Assembly (NCBI GenBank): GCA_905250115.1
Contig: CAJNOI010000044.1
Coordinates: 33,613 to 97,612, forward strand
From: Adineta steineri
Taxonomy: Eukaryota; Rotifera; Eurotatoria; Adinetida; Adinetidae
Direction: 5' to 3'
DNA: 64,000 nucleotides
The position numbers and the translations under genes were made by a program. The notes under the pieces were generated by a model. The model was given only the letters and a program-made list of their open reading frames with translations. It was not told the origin of the DNA and did no database searches. The first letter of the stretch is position 1. Each line of letters starts with the position of its first letter. Shown here one piece after another: positions 23,261 to 40,400 of the stretch.

Positions 23261-24079
23261 TTGATCTCTAAAAATATGAATAAATCAATCTTGTTGTTTA
23301 TTTGTAAGAACAGAAAAGAAAAATCAAAAAGAATGTATTAAAGTGTAACAGATAATATCGAATTACATATGACATAGATTGATTGAATAGATTGAATTAG
23401 ATTTTTCGAAATTTACCATAAAAAAAATACTAATTATATATGGAAAATGTAATTATAAAAAAATGTATTATTAAAATATAACATACGTAGATAGATGGCG
23501 GTAGTTTTCATAATGAATATGATATGATTGATTTATTTAATTAGACTAGGATTGATTAGTTGTTTTTTTTTCCATTTCATATAAGAAAATTAAAATTATA
23601 AATTTGTAGATATTACATCTATATCAAAAACATAGATTTAAGGATTGAATGGCTATTGTGTATTGTTAGACGTGTCCTCCTAAGTCCACAAATAATGAGT
23701 CATTGAAATTTTCATTTGTTCTGTTCACTTCTTTTTTTTTGTTCTTTTAAAAAATAAAATAAATAGAAGAGAGAGTTCAATACAGTTTTGATTGAATGTC
23801 GATCTATTCACAACTGAGTTCAATCATTTGATATGATTGTGATGTGACACTTCCGTTCGTTGATCACCATGTACACACTAAACAAATATGAGAGATGTGT
23901 AACATAAGCGTGTATACGTGATGAAAAGAGTTGTTGACGACTCAGTTAACACTTGTCTGTTCGTTTTATAACGAATATTTTATATGGACATATTTAAATC
24001 TATGCTTGAACTTATAAACCACAACTTTACTTTCTTTTTTTTTATCTAGATTTTACGTTCAAATTCATTTGATAGAACG
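23261..24079. promoter_or_regulatory. Divergent intergenic region PCYT1 / CRMP
   Basis: 819 bp between the start codons of two divergently transcribed genes, so it must hold both promoters. AT-rich; no classical TATA or Inr could be assigned with confidence. An acceptor-like ttttttatctag at about 24049 suggests a noncoding first exon upstream of the short CRMP start. Confidence 0.45.
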
Positions 24080-27927
<3,848 letters not shown>

Positions 27928-30900
27928 TCAATATATAATCATTTTCATTAACTTATTTTATATTAATATAGGATTATGGTGAAAAGTCTTTATTTTATTC
28001 TACACTTCTACGCTTATCTTGATAATCAAATTACTTGGCTATGTTTTTTTTTCTTTGTAATTCGCTATTTAATTCAAAAATTTAGATTAATCAAAAAATG
28101 TATTTAGTGATGATCTGACTGCATCGAGTTTATAATAGTGCTCTAATTGATTAACATATTTTTTTTTCTTCTTCAAAATTTTTTAAGACGAATGCTTGTA
28201 TTTATGCTTGCGGGATTATTTTCTTCACACAGTATTTTACTAGCATTCCTTATCTTTAATTTTATTGAAACATTATTATTTTTTATACAGCACTGAATAT
28301 TTGGTAAAATTCCTTGTTTCTTTCTTTTTTTTTTAAATATATTGGTGGTATTCCATTTTATTTATTCCATTTTTGACATGTTTTTCGTGTATGATTATAA
28401 AAAAAAAATGTATTACGTGTTTTCTTTTGTCTTCGATGAAAATTCTCTTCTATAAACGGTTTTATGAAATAAATATGATATTTGTAATTGAAATAACAGG
28501 GAAATTTTGCAAAATGTTTTAAACTGATCTTGAGGGTGTGGGTGTATCTAATCGATCTCACTCACACCCTCAAAGAAACGAGTCTAAATGATATTGTAAT
28601 GACTGTAATATCTTCAAAGCTTCAAATACCATATATGGGTGATCCGTAACCAAAGGGTTAATTTAGGAATAAAGTAGATATAACTAGGAATATTTTGGTT
28701 ATAATCGCTGTGAATATTAATGAGTTTACGAAGGACTATTATCTAAAAATAGTATAATTATCGATGGTGTCAATTTGTTGTAGCGTTATCTTTGTACTCC
28801 ATCATTTTATCGTCTAGTTGTCTTATTATCGCTGATCTCTCAACACCAAACGGTATGATCCAACGGAATAAACGAACATAGAACGAATATACCAGCTTTG
28901 TATTGACTATTAGCTAATAATGATAACAAAGTGAAGCAAGGTATGAGCTGTTTAATTTCATTTCGAACATGAATATTATTCACATATATACTGTCTTTTT
29001 TTTTGAATACTTACGATATTACTTATAAATCACGATTAAACTAGTTGACTCAAATAAATTAAAGAGCAGAACAATTTTTACTGGTCAAATATGAATTACG
29101 ACTTGAATTCTATAGATCTCTTCGAGCTTCACAACTTTTATGACACATCTATACATTTTTCAAATGAAACATAACTAAAGTGTATCCATGCTACCTATGA
29201 AATTACTAATTTACTCAAAAATGAATCAATAAATACTAAAGTGATGAAATAAGATTAGAATACTTGTTCCGGAAATCTGGCAGCAACCTATAATTGGATA
29301 AATATGCATTCTAGTATTATAATCTAATACTGACTATCAATGATTCTATAACCGAAAATTCGACTAAATTTGTTATAAGTGATTTATGAATCTTCTGATA
29401 AAAATAATTTTGAAGTTACTTATTGATCAAGTATGTTAATATTATTTCCTATTTATTAAATATCTTGTTTTTAATGATGAAATTCTATTCATGATTAGTA
29501 GTAAAAAAATATTATTTGGCAATAAAAAATTTCCTATTTAATATTTATTACTAATCTACTGTATAAATCTAAATGGAGATAAAAACTTAATTTTAATATA
29601 AAACGTATATTTTATATTTATATATATATATGTCACAAGGGAGATTTAATCATATTCTCTTTCTTGTAGAGAGAATCCAGTAAGTATAAGTTGTTTGCAT
29701 GCTTGTGTATCCGCATTACACTGATTAGTTCAAAAAATAATCTCAATGAGTAAGTATTATTTTCCATGAAACTTGATCAAAGGTAATCGACAGTGGGAAT
29801 TTTGATTCTGACGTCAGTTTTTGAAATTGTTTGAATAAATAGTTTGCTAATAGTCAAGTCAAACCGTTTCTACGAGAAAGAGTTGAGTGAGTCTCCAGAC
29901 GAGCGTTATATATTGATAGAAAATATTAAATTCATTTCATCATTATGAAGTGCGATTTGCTTGAGATTCAGATGTTTCTATGTATTGTATATCATAAATA
30001 TCAAATGGGAGAAAGTTTGATCAAAACATATCAAATTTTCTTATTAACAGGCTAATAATTGCTCTAAACAATATTTGACCAATGTTAATATCACTAAAAC
30101 ATTAATACATTTACAAGACAAGAAAATATATTTTTGCTGAATAATTAGTTTTGAATATGAATTATGAATGATTCTAAAAACACGTTCATATTTAAAAAGT
30201 TAATCATAGGATATTTAAAAAAAGAGGTAGGATGAATATGAATGCGTGAGACTTTAGTATTTATGCCTCACGTATATTCTAACATATCATTAAAAAGTAA
30301 TATAGAATCTTCTGATATAGAATGGTTAGTGAAATTATAAGAATAACTTCCTTCATTAATAGATGAAATCTTAGAACGTGTAGTTGTCAAAGATTTTCCT
30401 TTCAATAAAATCTGTTATTCTATACGATAAATTTACTATTGATATGACATTATAAGAATATTAATGTATTTTAAGTTGTAAACGAACAAAATAATGATGC
30501 AAAATAAGTTATTATAAATTATAAATTTTTCGAGAAAACATTGTTAATATAATCGTTTATAGACGGAGAAAATATAAGAAAAGTTTTTATTTATTTTTTA
30601 AATAACGTAAATAAAATTTATTTATTAGAAAAAAACGTATAAAAATTAAATAGATTGATAATGTCAAGAATGATTTATATCTTTATTTAATCATGAATGT
30701 ATTCCTTTACATAATATACATTTAATCAATCTTCTGTTCATCATATTAAGCATAAACGTCTGAAGGAAAGTTTCAAATTTTCTTTTTTCAGTTATTAAAA
30801 TAATTTCACTCGATGACATAGTAATTAAAGCTGAATATCACTAAAAATAAAAAGACGATGTACCTGAATTTTATTAATGGAGACAGATGTCATGTGACAG

Positions 30901-32081
30901 ACTGATAAAATTACTATAAAAAATTAAATTATTTTTGATCATTGAATTTATGGATTCAATAAAATCAACAATCCAATTGCTTTTCTATTAAAATACATAC
31001 TGATGTGATCATTCTTAATAAGTTATTTTATATCCTAGATAAATTTAGTTTTCTACAACTCAAATATCATCTTCTTGACATAAATAATTGAATAAACATC
31101 AGTGACACGTTGACATCTAGACATATATCTGCATATATTCAGATTGTTATTAAAATAGATTTTAGATTGAATGATATCAACAACTATTATATATTGTTTG
31201 ATGTTCTATTCGATGTATTCACTAAAAAAACATGTTATGAATTCATAATTTTTATAATAACTACTCTGACTCTGAATGATTATATTTATTAAATTTTATA
31301 TTTCTAATTTTCTATCTATTTTTACCGTAGACTCTTAATATGGTACTGAAAATAGATTGCATGATAGGAAAGATATGAATTTATTTATATTATACTTGTT
31401 CGCTGAAGCATAGAAAATTTTCTGCAGACATGCTGAAATACAAAGTGCATGTGCATTGAACATATCAGAAGGATCAATGTGTATGCCCCTTTGAACATGG
31501 GTACACATTATTTTCCATAACAAACAAATTCATAACGCCAAATGCCTTATTATATTCTATCAGAATATATTTAGTCAACATATCAGAGATCATTATTAAC
31601 AGTCATAAGTATACATATATGTCGATATAATAGTCCTTATAAGATATTCAATGACTTATCGACGCCTACGGTTTGGATATATACCTGATCAAAAGCGATT
31701 TAATGATTGAAAAGCATGTTTGATTAATAACATAGATTATTTTAGTAGAGTTTCATTATATACATAAAATTTATCTCATCGGCTGTAAATATGTAAAACA
31801 AAAACATTGATATTTATTTTATTGTTAATGATTTATATGAAATCTAAATGTTAAAATCGAATATATTAATATGAAGTCATGTATCTTGAATGATTGTCCA
31901 TTTTTGTTCGGCTTAAAATGAGAGGAAAAATAAAATTGATGTTAAAAAATGCACAGCAGTTTGCTTGGTTTTTATTTCGTGAATTAGAGTATGACACAAA
32001 ATATGTAAGAAAAAAAATGTGAGTTAAAGAAAAAGATAAATAGTATTCTTTTCTATTTCTTTTTTTATAACATATCTTCGT
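27928..32081. other. Large gene-free AT-rich region
   Basis: About 4 kb without a recognisable gene. Contains a hairpin at 28530-28573 and an imperfect inverted repeat near 29490-29575 (gattagtagtaaaaaaatat against its complement). Minus-strand ORFs at 28358-28561 and 31335-31523 and plus-strand 31110-31292 have no domain and poor codon use. Confidence 0.5.
28530..28573. repeat. Hairpin in CRMP 3' flank
   Basis: Left arm ttgagggtgtg pairs with right arm cacaccctcaa across a loop of about 22 bp. The arm sequence recurs singly at about 7440. Could be a decayed short inverted-repeat element or a 3' RNA hairpin. Confidence 0.5.
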
Positions 32082-33044
32082 TTATTTGTCATTGTCAGTA
32101 TTCCATGTTGGACGCTGTGCGAGAAACTCTTCAAGGGTTAATGGATTTGCTAGAGAAAAAAGAAACAAATAAAAACAAATCAAAATATTTCATATTAATA
32201 TTGAAATTATTAACCTACGATCATTGGTAGCTGAATATCGAGGATGTTCGGATTGTTTCAGACGTGCAGTTTGATAAAGTTCACGAAGGATACGTTGATA
32301 AAGCTCATCACTATCACTGTCAGATCGCTTTCCCCATTGTTGACTTAAACGTTTTCCCCATTGACTACTCAAACGTTTGTTGAAAGAGCTAAAAACAAAT
32401 ATAAATAATTATATTTTAATTATAAAAACATTATTTTCAATCTCAGTAAATAGACTGATCGGTGTGACTTTGTTTTACATAGATTTTTGCATCAATGCTA
32501 AAAAATTTCTAATAAATTAAAAACAACATGAGTGACGAAATTAGCCACATGACTGATTAATTATAATTAACATTTACTTCAAATTCAACTGTTTTCATAC
32601 AGAAATACGACCTTAGCTATATCTTTTCGTTTTATAACTATAAAATATTTATCGTCAAAGAAGCTTAGTGTTATCCTAATGAATATTTAATAAATGAAAA
32701 TAACACTGATTTAGAAAACAATTCATCACATGATGTTGTTTTTTTTTTCAATAGAAAATTATAACATCATAACCAGATGAAGGAAAATTTTATTAAATGT
32801 ATCGGGGTAATTTCCATTTGAATATTAAAAAAAGTACAGGCATCTATCTTATTATAACTCCGGATATGTAGTTTGCTTTTTTTGACATATATTAAAAAGA
32901 AACTAAATGTCATAGATAGCTAGATGATCATACTTACTGTTTTAAATTTTCATTTTCCGAAGAACTTTCCGTCAGTTCAGCTTGAGATAAATATGTTTGT
33001 ACTAAGATAATAAGTACAACGGATACAAAAACATATAATTTCAT
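32082..33044 (-). CDS. Neuropeptide precursor with two Gln-Trp-amide peptides
   Basis: Exons (minus) 33044-32938, 32388-32219 and 32149-32082 give 114 aa in one frame. Residues 1-22 are a signal peptide (MKLYVFVSVVLIILVQ, ending near SQA). After an acidic spacer come dibasic sites at 40-41, 48-49 and 56-57 (NKR, then LSSQWGKR, then LSQQWGKR). Gly before Lys-Arg is the standard amidation donor, so processing would yield LSSQW-amide and LSQQW-amide. The rest (SDSDSDELYQRILRELYQTA, later PLTLEEFLAQRPTWNTDNDK) is an amphipathic acidic C-terminal part with possible further cleavage. Phases at all junctions agree (2 then 1). The peptides do not match a neuropeptide family I can name; W-amide ends occur in allatostatin-B/MIP, but the spaced second Trp of that family is missing. 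Confidence 0.8.
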
Positions 33045-34488
33045 ATTGAAGATAAATCTGAAGTAATAGAAACTAAATTTGAATGTATTAATAATTATTG
33101 AAAACAAAATATTGTTTAAGAAAATAAACTTATATTATTAATAACGAGTAGACTATTGGGATGGATTGAAGGTAAATGAAATGACACTGATGAGACAAGA
33201 GAAAGAAGAAAGAAAAGAAGATAATAAGAGAGAATTTTTCTCTTGGGGTTTTCTTTTTTTCTTCTTCGATCTCCGCCTCTGTAAAAGAAAGTTTTTTTTT
33301 TGTTGATTGAGATAATATTATTGCTATATACTCTAAATTCTATATATAGACTTTTTTTTTGTTAGATTTTAATATTCTTATTACAATCTTCTTCGGAAAT
33401 GAATTGTTATTCAAATAATATAGATATGTTTTATATTCAAAAATACAAAACAAAGCTTATATAAACCTTCATTTAGACCTCATACTTACCGTGTATTTTT
33501 CGAGTCATTCTTTTTCTTGAAAAAGAAATGACTTTAAAATTTATAAGGAAGAAAAAATCATCAATAATTCACTAGGTTAAAAAAGCACACACTCATACAC
33601 ACATTTTCTTTTTTAACGAGTATATTATTACAAAAAGGAGAAAAAAGAAAGAGATAGACTATAATGAAATGACATCGGATCAGTTTTTTTCTCTGATATA
33701 TTATATATCCTTTCAATGAGAAATAAAAAACAATTTTCGAATTCATTAAAAATTCTAGCCACGCAATAATATATTACTAATCGATACAAATAGTCTTTTT
33801 TACCCACGCTCGATAGATATGTAATACGATAATATTAGCAATTGCTATTTATCTGCTCAACAGAATCAATAATTAGTCCATCTGTTTATCGAGCTAAATT
33901 ATTTGTGATATATTACAAAATCTTCTTACTCATAAAACAATTTTTTTTGATTCGTACATTTAGTGAACAGCAAAAAAGTACGAAAAGTCTCATTGATTAT
34001 AGTTAATTATTTCCGACAGACCATGCATTATTAATTTTCTAATTATTTGATGGATTTTACCACGAATATTTTTGTTGATCTAACTTTTGCATTTCATTAC
34101 ACATATAAATATCTGTTTGACGAATAGATAATATAGATATGTATATATAAGCTGGCTAATTCCTTTCTATTATTGCAAATTTGCATAAATAGGATCTTCT
34201 GATGAATTATCGATTTTATTGAATAAATGATATCTGCTAGGCAATGATCCTAGAGATAATATTCATAGAATACTTGATGATTTATATTATATCCAATAGT
34301 ATTATTTTTTGTTTGACAAGATATTTTCATAATATCTAGTTTACTTTCAATCAAGATAGTACCTTTTTTTTTTATTTTATTAAATACACACGTACATTAT
34401 GATAATAAAAAGTTAAAAAGACTAACTCCTATGTACACACACACACGCACACGCACACACAAACAAAAAAAAATTTGTGAAGATATTA
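33045..34488. other. Upstream of neuropeptide gene, downstream of CLASP
   Basis: AT-rich with homopurine and homopyrimidine tracts (33180-33290). Nothing resembling a gene; ORF 33561-33746 (minus) is low complexity. Promoter of the neuropeptide gene must lie near 33050-33300. Confidence 0.45.
34433..34461. repeat. CA microsatellite
   Basis: An (AC)n-type run interrupted by GC steps (acacacacacgcacacgcac, then acac), just past the CLASP stop codon, so probably in its 3' UTR. Confidence 0.8.
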
Positions 34489-37400
34489 TTAGGAAGTTTG
34501 ATTATTATTAATTCCATTCATTGTTGTGGACTTGTCTAAGCCACTTGTAGCTGTTTGTTGTTGAGCTTTAGAGATGTAAACATTTAATAACTTGAGCTAA
34601 ATACGAATGAAAAAAAAAATAATAATTCAGAATAGTATTTTCAGTAATCAGATTTTCTACTTATGAAAATGAATAAAGATCTTTGAATATAAAATATATA
34701 TCTAGGTTATATACCCACTACTAATCCTTAATTCAAAGGAGAAAAAAAATAGTATTTCTACTTCAATGATTTAGGGTGATTATTTTGAGTTATCGCTATT
34801 TGACAATGTATATGAATAAAAGAAGAAGATTGAATGATGATAATTCGTTATTTATTTTCAGATTGGTGTTAACTAATTTTTGTAACTTGAAACAGCAGAA
34901 ATTTGTATCGTAATTTTAAAGTGGGTAACCCCATTCGATAGGCTGTAGTTATGTTTTTTTGTATGAAAAATAAAGTCTTTTAAGACTGTCGTAAATATTT
35001 ATGTCTTAATCAATGTATATACATATGCTTCTTCTCAAGCGTGATCGAAATCAGTTGTTGATAGTTGTGACAAATATGGATTAATGTTTCTACTGTGTTA
35101 AAGAGTGTAACATTTCGAACACTGTTCCATAATGAATATCAAATATTTTAAAAAAAATCTATTTATTCTACAATAATAACTACTGACAAAAATATCAGAT
35201 AACAAGGAAATATTTTTTTGTCAATTCCCTTGATTTTATAATCGAGAAATGAACGCGTCACAGTGTCATATTATCTTCGAAGATGTGGTTTTTTTTCGCT
35301 ATTTATATTTAATTGACTCTACTTGAAATCAACATAGAGAAATGTCCAAACTATCATATATAACAGAATTTAGAAGCACAAAATAGATAACAAAGTAAAG
35401 ACAAATTCAATAGTCTGCGTTTGAGCCAACTGGTTATGTTCCTATGAGACACGGTATATAATGCTATTTCATAGTTTACGTTTATGTATATATATAAATC
35501 AACATGAATTTTACATATATGTATTTACCTTGCTAGCACTTAATTTATGTAAATGTGTACGAAGGGCATCACCAACTACCAAATAAATCGATACCAAACA
35601 GAATACGGCTGCTTTTCTAACACTTGATGTTTCATTATCCCAAGACTAAAATGAACAAAATCTTGATTTTATAAACATGAATCCTATATATTTCTAAGCA
35701 AATAACATGCATGGGTTTTTTCGCAAAAAAGCATTGGCTTTTTTTTATAGTCTTTTACAAAAAAAAAAGAACACCATTTTATCTTTTTCTCATGCACTTA
35801 CACTCGTTCCACTGACGACATTATGGGAATTTGTATCCCATGCCTTTTATTAGGAAATATTTGTTTTTAATCATAAAATAATAATAATAATAAGTTTGAA
35901 TATTTAACTTACGGTTAAAAGTGGTGGAATCATTTCAGGTAATAAATCAATACATATGTCTTTATTCATTAGTTCAATTGTTTTTTGTAACATAGTTATA
36001 GCCGATTGATTCATTGGATATTTTGCTTGTTCAATTATTGGTTTAAGTACACGAATTGTATTTTCTGCTGGTAAATATTCAGCTGCTGCATGTGCGGCTT
36101 GTTCAGCTGAACGAGTTATCTAAATAAAAATGAAGAAAAGTTTAAACTGTTTTTATTTTTTTTCACTATAAGAAATATTTACTTCACTTTCATGTTCACT
36201 TTGAGCTTTTAATATTCGAAATATAGTTAATTCAATGTAGTTCATAAATAAACTTGTATGATGTGTTAATAATTCACGTAATATACGAAGACTATAAACT
36301 TTATATAAAGTTTCATCTTTTGGATTATCAAGAATTTGTGTTAAAATATTTAATGTTTTACTAAATGCTAAATCCCATGTTTCAGCATCATCGATTTTAG
36401 CAAATTTTAATATAGAACGTAAGGCATATTGTCGTTGATCTTTGGTTGATGTTATATCATTTGCTATATTAAGAGCTTTATCGATTGCTTCAGGACGATC
36501 AGCTGCATCGAATATGCTCTAGAATAGAACAGTTATATTTAGTAAATATGATATAGAGTTTGCAAATATTCTCATCAATGATCGAAAACTTTTTGTTTTT
36601 TTTCTCAGAAAATTCTTAAGATTTAGAATGCTTTGTTTTTTTTTTCTCTAACTCGAGTAGAATATGTATATTGAATGCAATGTTTCATCTCGTATTAGCT
36701 ATTCAATTGATCTGACATACATCTGATGTTTCTGTTGGATGAGTACGTGATTGATTTGAATGATAATGTTGTGATGTATAATTACGAATTGGAATCATTG
36801 AACGATGTTCTTTTTCTTTTAGTGATGCTGAATTTATTAATAAATCATCTTGTCGATGATTAACATTTAGTGCTTGCATATTTTCCATTAAAACACGCAT
36901 ATCAGATGCATAAGTTGGAGGATGAATATCTGAATGAATCGATGTTGTCATTGGAGATGTTAAACCAGAAAAACTTGGTCGTCGAAAAAAATCATATCTA
37001 AAAAACGACATAATTTATATAAAATTACGCAAAAATGATGATATAATATTTTACTTATTGTCAAGTTGTGAATGATTTGATGATTGCATATCACTCGTTG
37101 ATTGAATGATTTTTGCAGCAGTATCCTAAAATCGAAACGAATAATGTATGCAAAATATCGATTAAAAATAAAAAAGTCGGCTTTGGCCGTATAGAGAGAT
37201 ATGTAAAGTTTTAATAATTTCATCACGTCTACCATATAATTAAACATATGAAAAAATATTGTTTATTAAACTATAATATATTTATACTTTGTAAATTATT
37301 AATAGAACTGATTATTAAAAGTTAGCGGAAAAACGCACATCCTCTTTCACGATAATATATTCAATTCAAATTTTCTTTGATTATGAAAATTTAGTAAGAG

Positions 37401-40400
37401 GATTCTATTTTATATCCAATCTAAGTCACTCTTCACAGTTTGAAATGTAACGAAGAATAGCAGGACTTTGTTATAGAAATCATAGTCGATACTTAAAGCA
37501 TTTCTATAAGAACTCAAATTGTTTGTCATCATTATGTAATCAGTAGAATACTATTTATTTATAGACAAAACTTTCGAATAAAATTTTCTTAGTCATACGA
37601 CGTTTTAATTCGAATTGAAAAGTATATCATTCAATGAAATGATCTTTGCTAACATTAATTTTCTCTATAATGAATACAGTAAATTATTCGAGGATAATGA
37701 AAAGAAATGGAAGTCAATGAAAGCTTTTAAATATATTACACATGTCTTTTTATTTATTTCTCGATTCAATATTTTCTTTATTTTTTTTAACTATGATGAA
37801 AATTATGTAATTATATATATAAATTCATTTTATAAATAAATTCTTACTTGATAAGTTTGTGGTAGAGCAGTAAGCATTAAACTAAATTCCGGTCGATTAA
37901 GATTATGTAAAGCAAAGATAACTGCTTGTGCTGCCTAGAATCAAACTTAATCTATGTATATTTTTTTCTTTTTAAATTATTCGTTACTTTTCTCATTTCA
38001 ATACTTTTCGGTTCATTAGCCCAACTAATTATTTTTGATAAAGAAGTTCGAATGTCTGTATTATTAGTTATATCAACAGGTTCCATATGTTGTATAACTT
38101 GTTGTAAATAACGTAAAACAATTTCTTTCGCTTTAATACTTGGTGCTGATGAATTATCATTGATAAAACGAATAAGAACGGTAAATTGTGCGTGAACATC
38201 AAATGATGAATTAACAATTGATAAACATTGTTTTAATTTTTTATAAACAGAATCAAGTAAATCAGGAGCACCCATACGTATTAATAAACGTGTTAATAAT
38301 GCATATAACCAACTATTTAATTCACGTTTATAAGCTATTATAAAACCAGGTAAAACCTCAAGAAATGATGCAAATACTTGAGAATTTGGGTCATAAAAAC
38401 GTTTTGTTAATAATTCAGTTAAACGTTTTAATTCCGGAGGACTAATTATTAAAGAAAACAATTATATTTAATATATTTGAATTAAAAGAAGAAATTACCT
38501 GAATGTACGACCTGCACGAATCATATGATATAAACTAGCTAAACTTTCTTTTCGTTCAGCCCATTCATTACTTGCCATTCGACGTAAAACATCAGCAATA
38601 TCCTACATGAAAAGTAATCTCTTAATGGAATAGATGAGATTTCGAGCATGAAAAAATGTGTCTCGTCAATTTCAATTACAAACAGTTATTGTTATTGTAC
38701 ACATATATATATATGTATATCTATCTAATCAACTGTCACATATTTATAAACGCATGATAAATAATTTGTTCTTTTGTTATAATATTCTAATCAAAAAACT
38801 TACTTCAAGTGACCGTTCTGAACATATACTCGATGTTTCTGATGCATCATCACCACTATCACCATACCATGAACCACTAACACGACGTTGACCAGCATGA
38901 TCACCATAATCACTTCCTGGTCCTCGATATCCAAATGATCCTAACAAATATGATATAAATGAATTTAATTGAACATAAAAAATTGTTAAAGTTTAATTCA
39001 AATCCCATTAATCAACACGTAATAACTACGATGTTATAACACACAACACAGAATTTATATCCTACAAAAAAAAACTTACGTCCTAATCGGCGTCTATTTC
39101 CACCAAGACTCGTTGTCATTGCTGAAAAAATATCTCTGTATTTGTTAGATACTTATTTCTCTTACACATTTAATTAAACGTATCAAGGAGAAGAAAAAAA
39201 AATGAAAGTAAAACATACTTGTTCGTCCTGGACTTGATTCTCGACTTGATATTCTTGAACCTCCATTTGAACCAATAGGTATTCGAGAACGTGAACCTAT
39301 TGATGTACGTGATGTTGATGATAATTGATGAGATAATCGTAATGAATTTGGTGATGTTGAACGACTACCTGGTTGAGATTGAGAAACAGTTTGTGGTGGA
39401 CGTGATGATGTTGATGGAGAAGGTTTTGCTTGTTGAGGAACATATCGAGTGCGATCTAAATTATTCACAAAAAAATTTAATCAAAAGATTTTTTTTTATC
39501 AATATTTACTAGGTTTTGCTTGAACAGCCGATGAATTTAAACCTAAAATAAAAAAGAATTTATAAATTATGAAAAAAAGAAATCAGACAAATATTTACTA
39601 GTTGATGATAGATTTTTTTGTCGTAATGCTAATTCATTCGCACTTGATGATCGAGTTAGATTAATTGATGAACTTGGTTTATCTAAATAAATTCAAAATT
39701 TATTTCGTTTCTCTTCTTTCTTCATGACCTTGACTTATGATTTAAAACAAAACTTGATATTTGATCTCTTCAAATATCATAAGAACAAAAAAAAATGAAT
39801 TGATATTCGAAAGTAAATCATATGTAAATGAAGTGATTAATTAAAAGTAATCGAGATCTATTTTTCTTACCATTATTATCTGTTCGCGTTTGTCTTGATG
39901 TCAAACTAAATAAAAAAAAACATTGAATTCAATAATGTTTGAACTATACACATACTCTTTTGATGTACGTATTCTTGAACTACCACCTAGACTTGCTAAT
40001 GAATGTGTACTTGATGCATTACTCATTTCACCCTATTTCATATTAATAAGTATAATCAACCTTTAAAGATGAAAAAAATGATTTAAAACAAACCATTAAA
40101 GTTTTCTTTTTTGAAGCATCTAGCGAAGCAAGAAGTGCATCGGCTAATATAGGAAAATGATCACGAAAAAAGCCAAATGCTCTTCGTGCATTTGATCTTG
40201 CTTCAGCATCAGCATCAGATAAACCTTTTTTTATGAGATCATGCATTAATTGACCATGTTTTTCCATATAAATAAAATCCCATTGTGATAATAAAATTAC
40301 TAATAATTCATAGGTATGTCTTCGAATTTCTTTCGATTTTGATTGAATTCCATCTAATATAAGTGGAATAAGTTTACTTGATTGTGTATGAGAAACAATA

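Noticed and set aside
23070..23264. Plus-strand ORF
   Set aside because: Exact antisense of PCYT1 exon 1.
36960..37247. 95-codon minus-strand ORF
   Set aside because: Mixes introns with CLASP exon sequence in the wrong frame.
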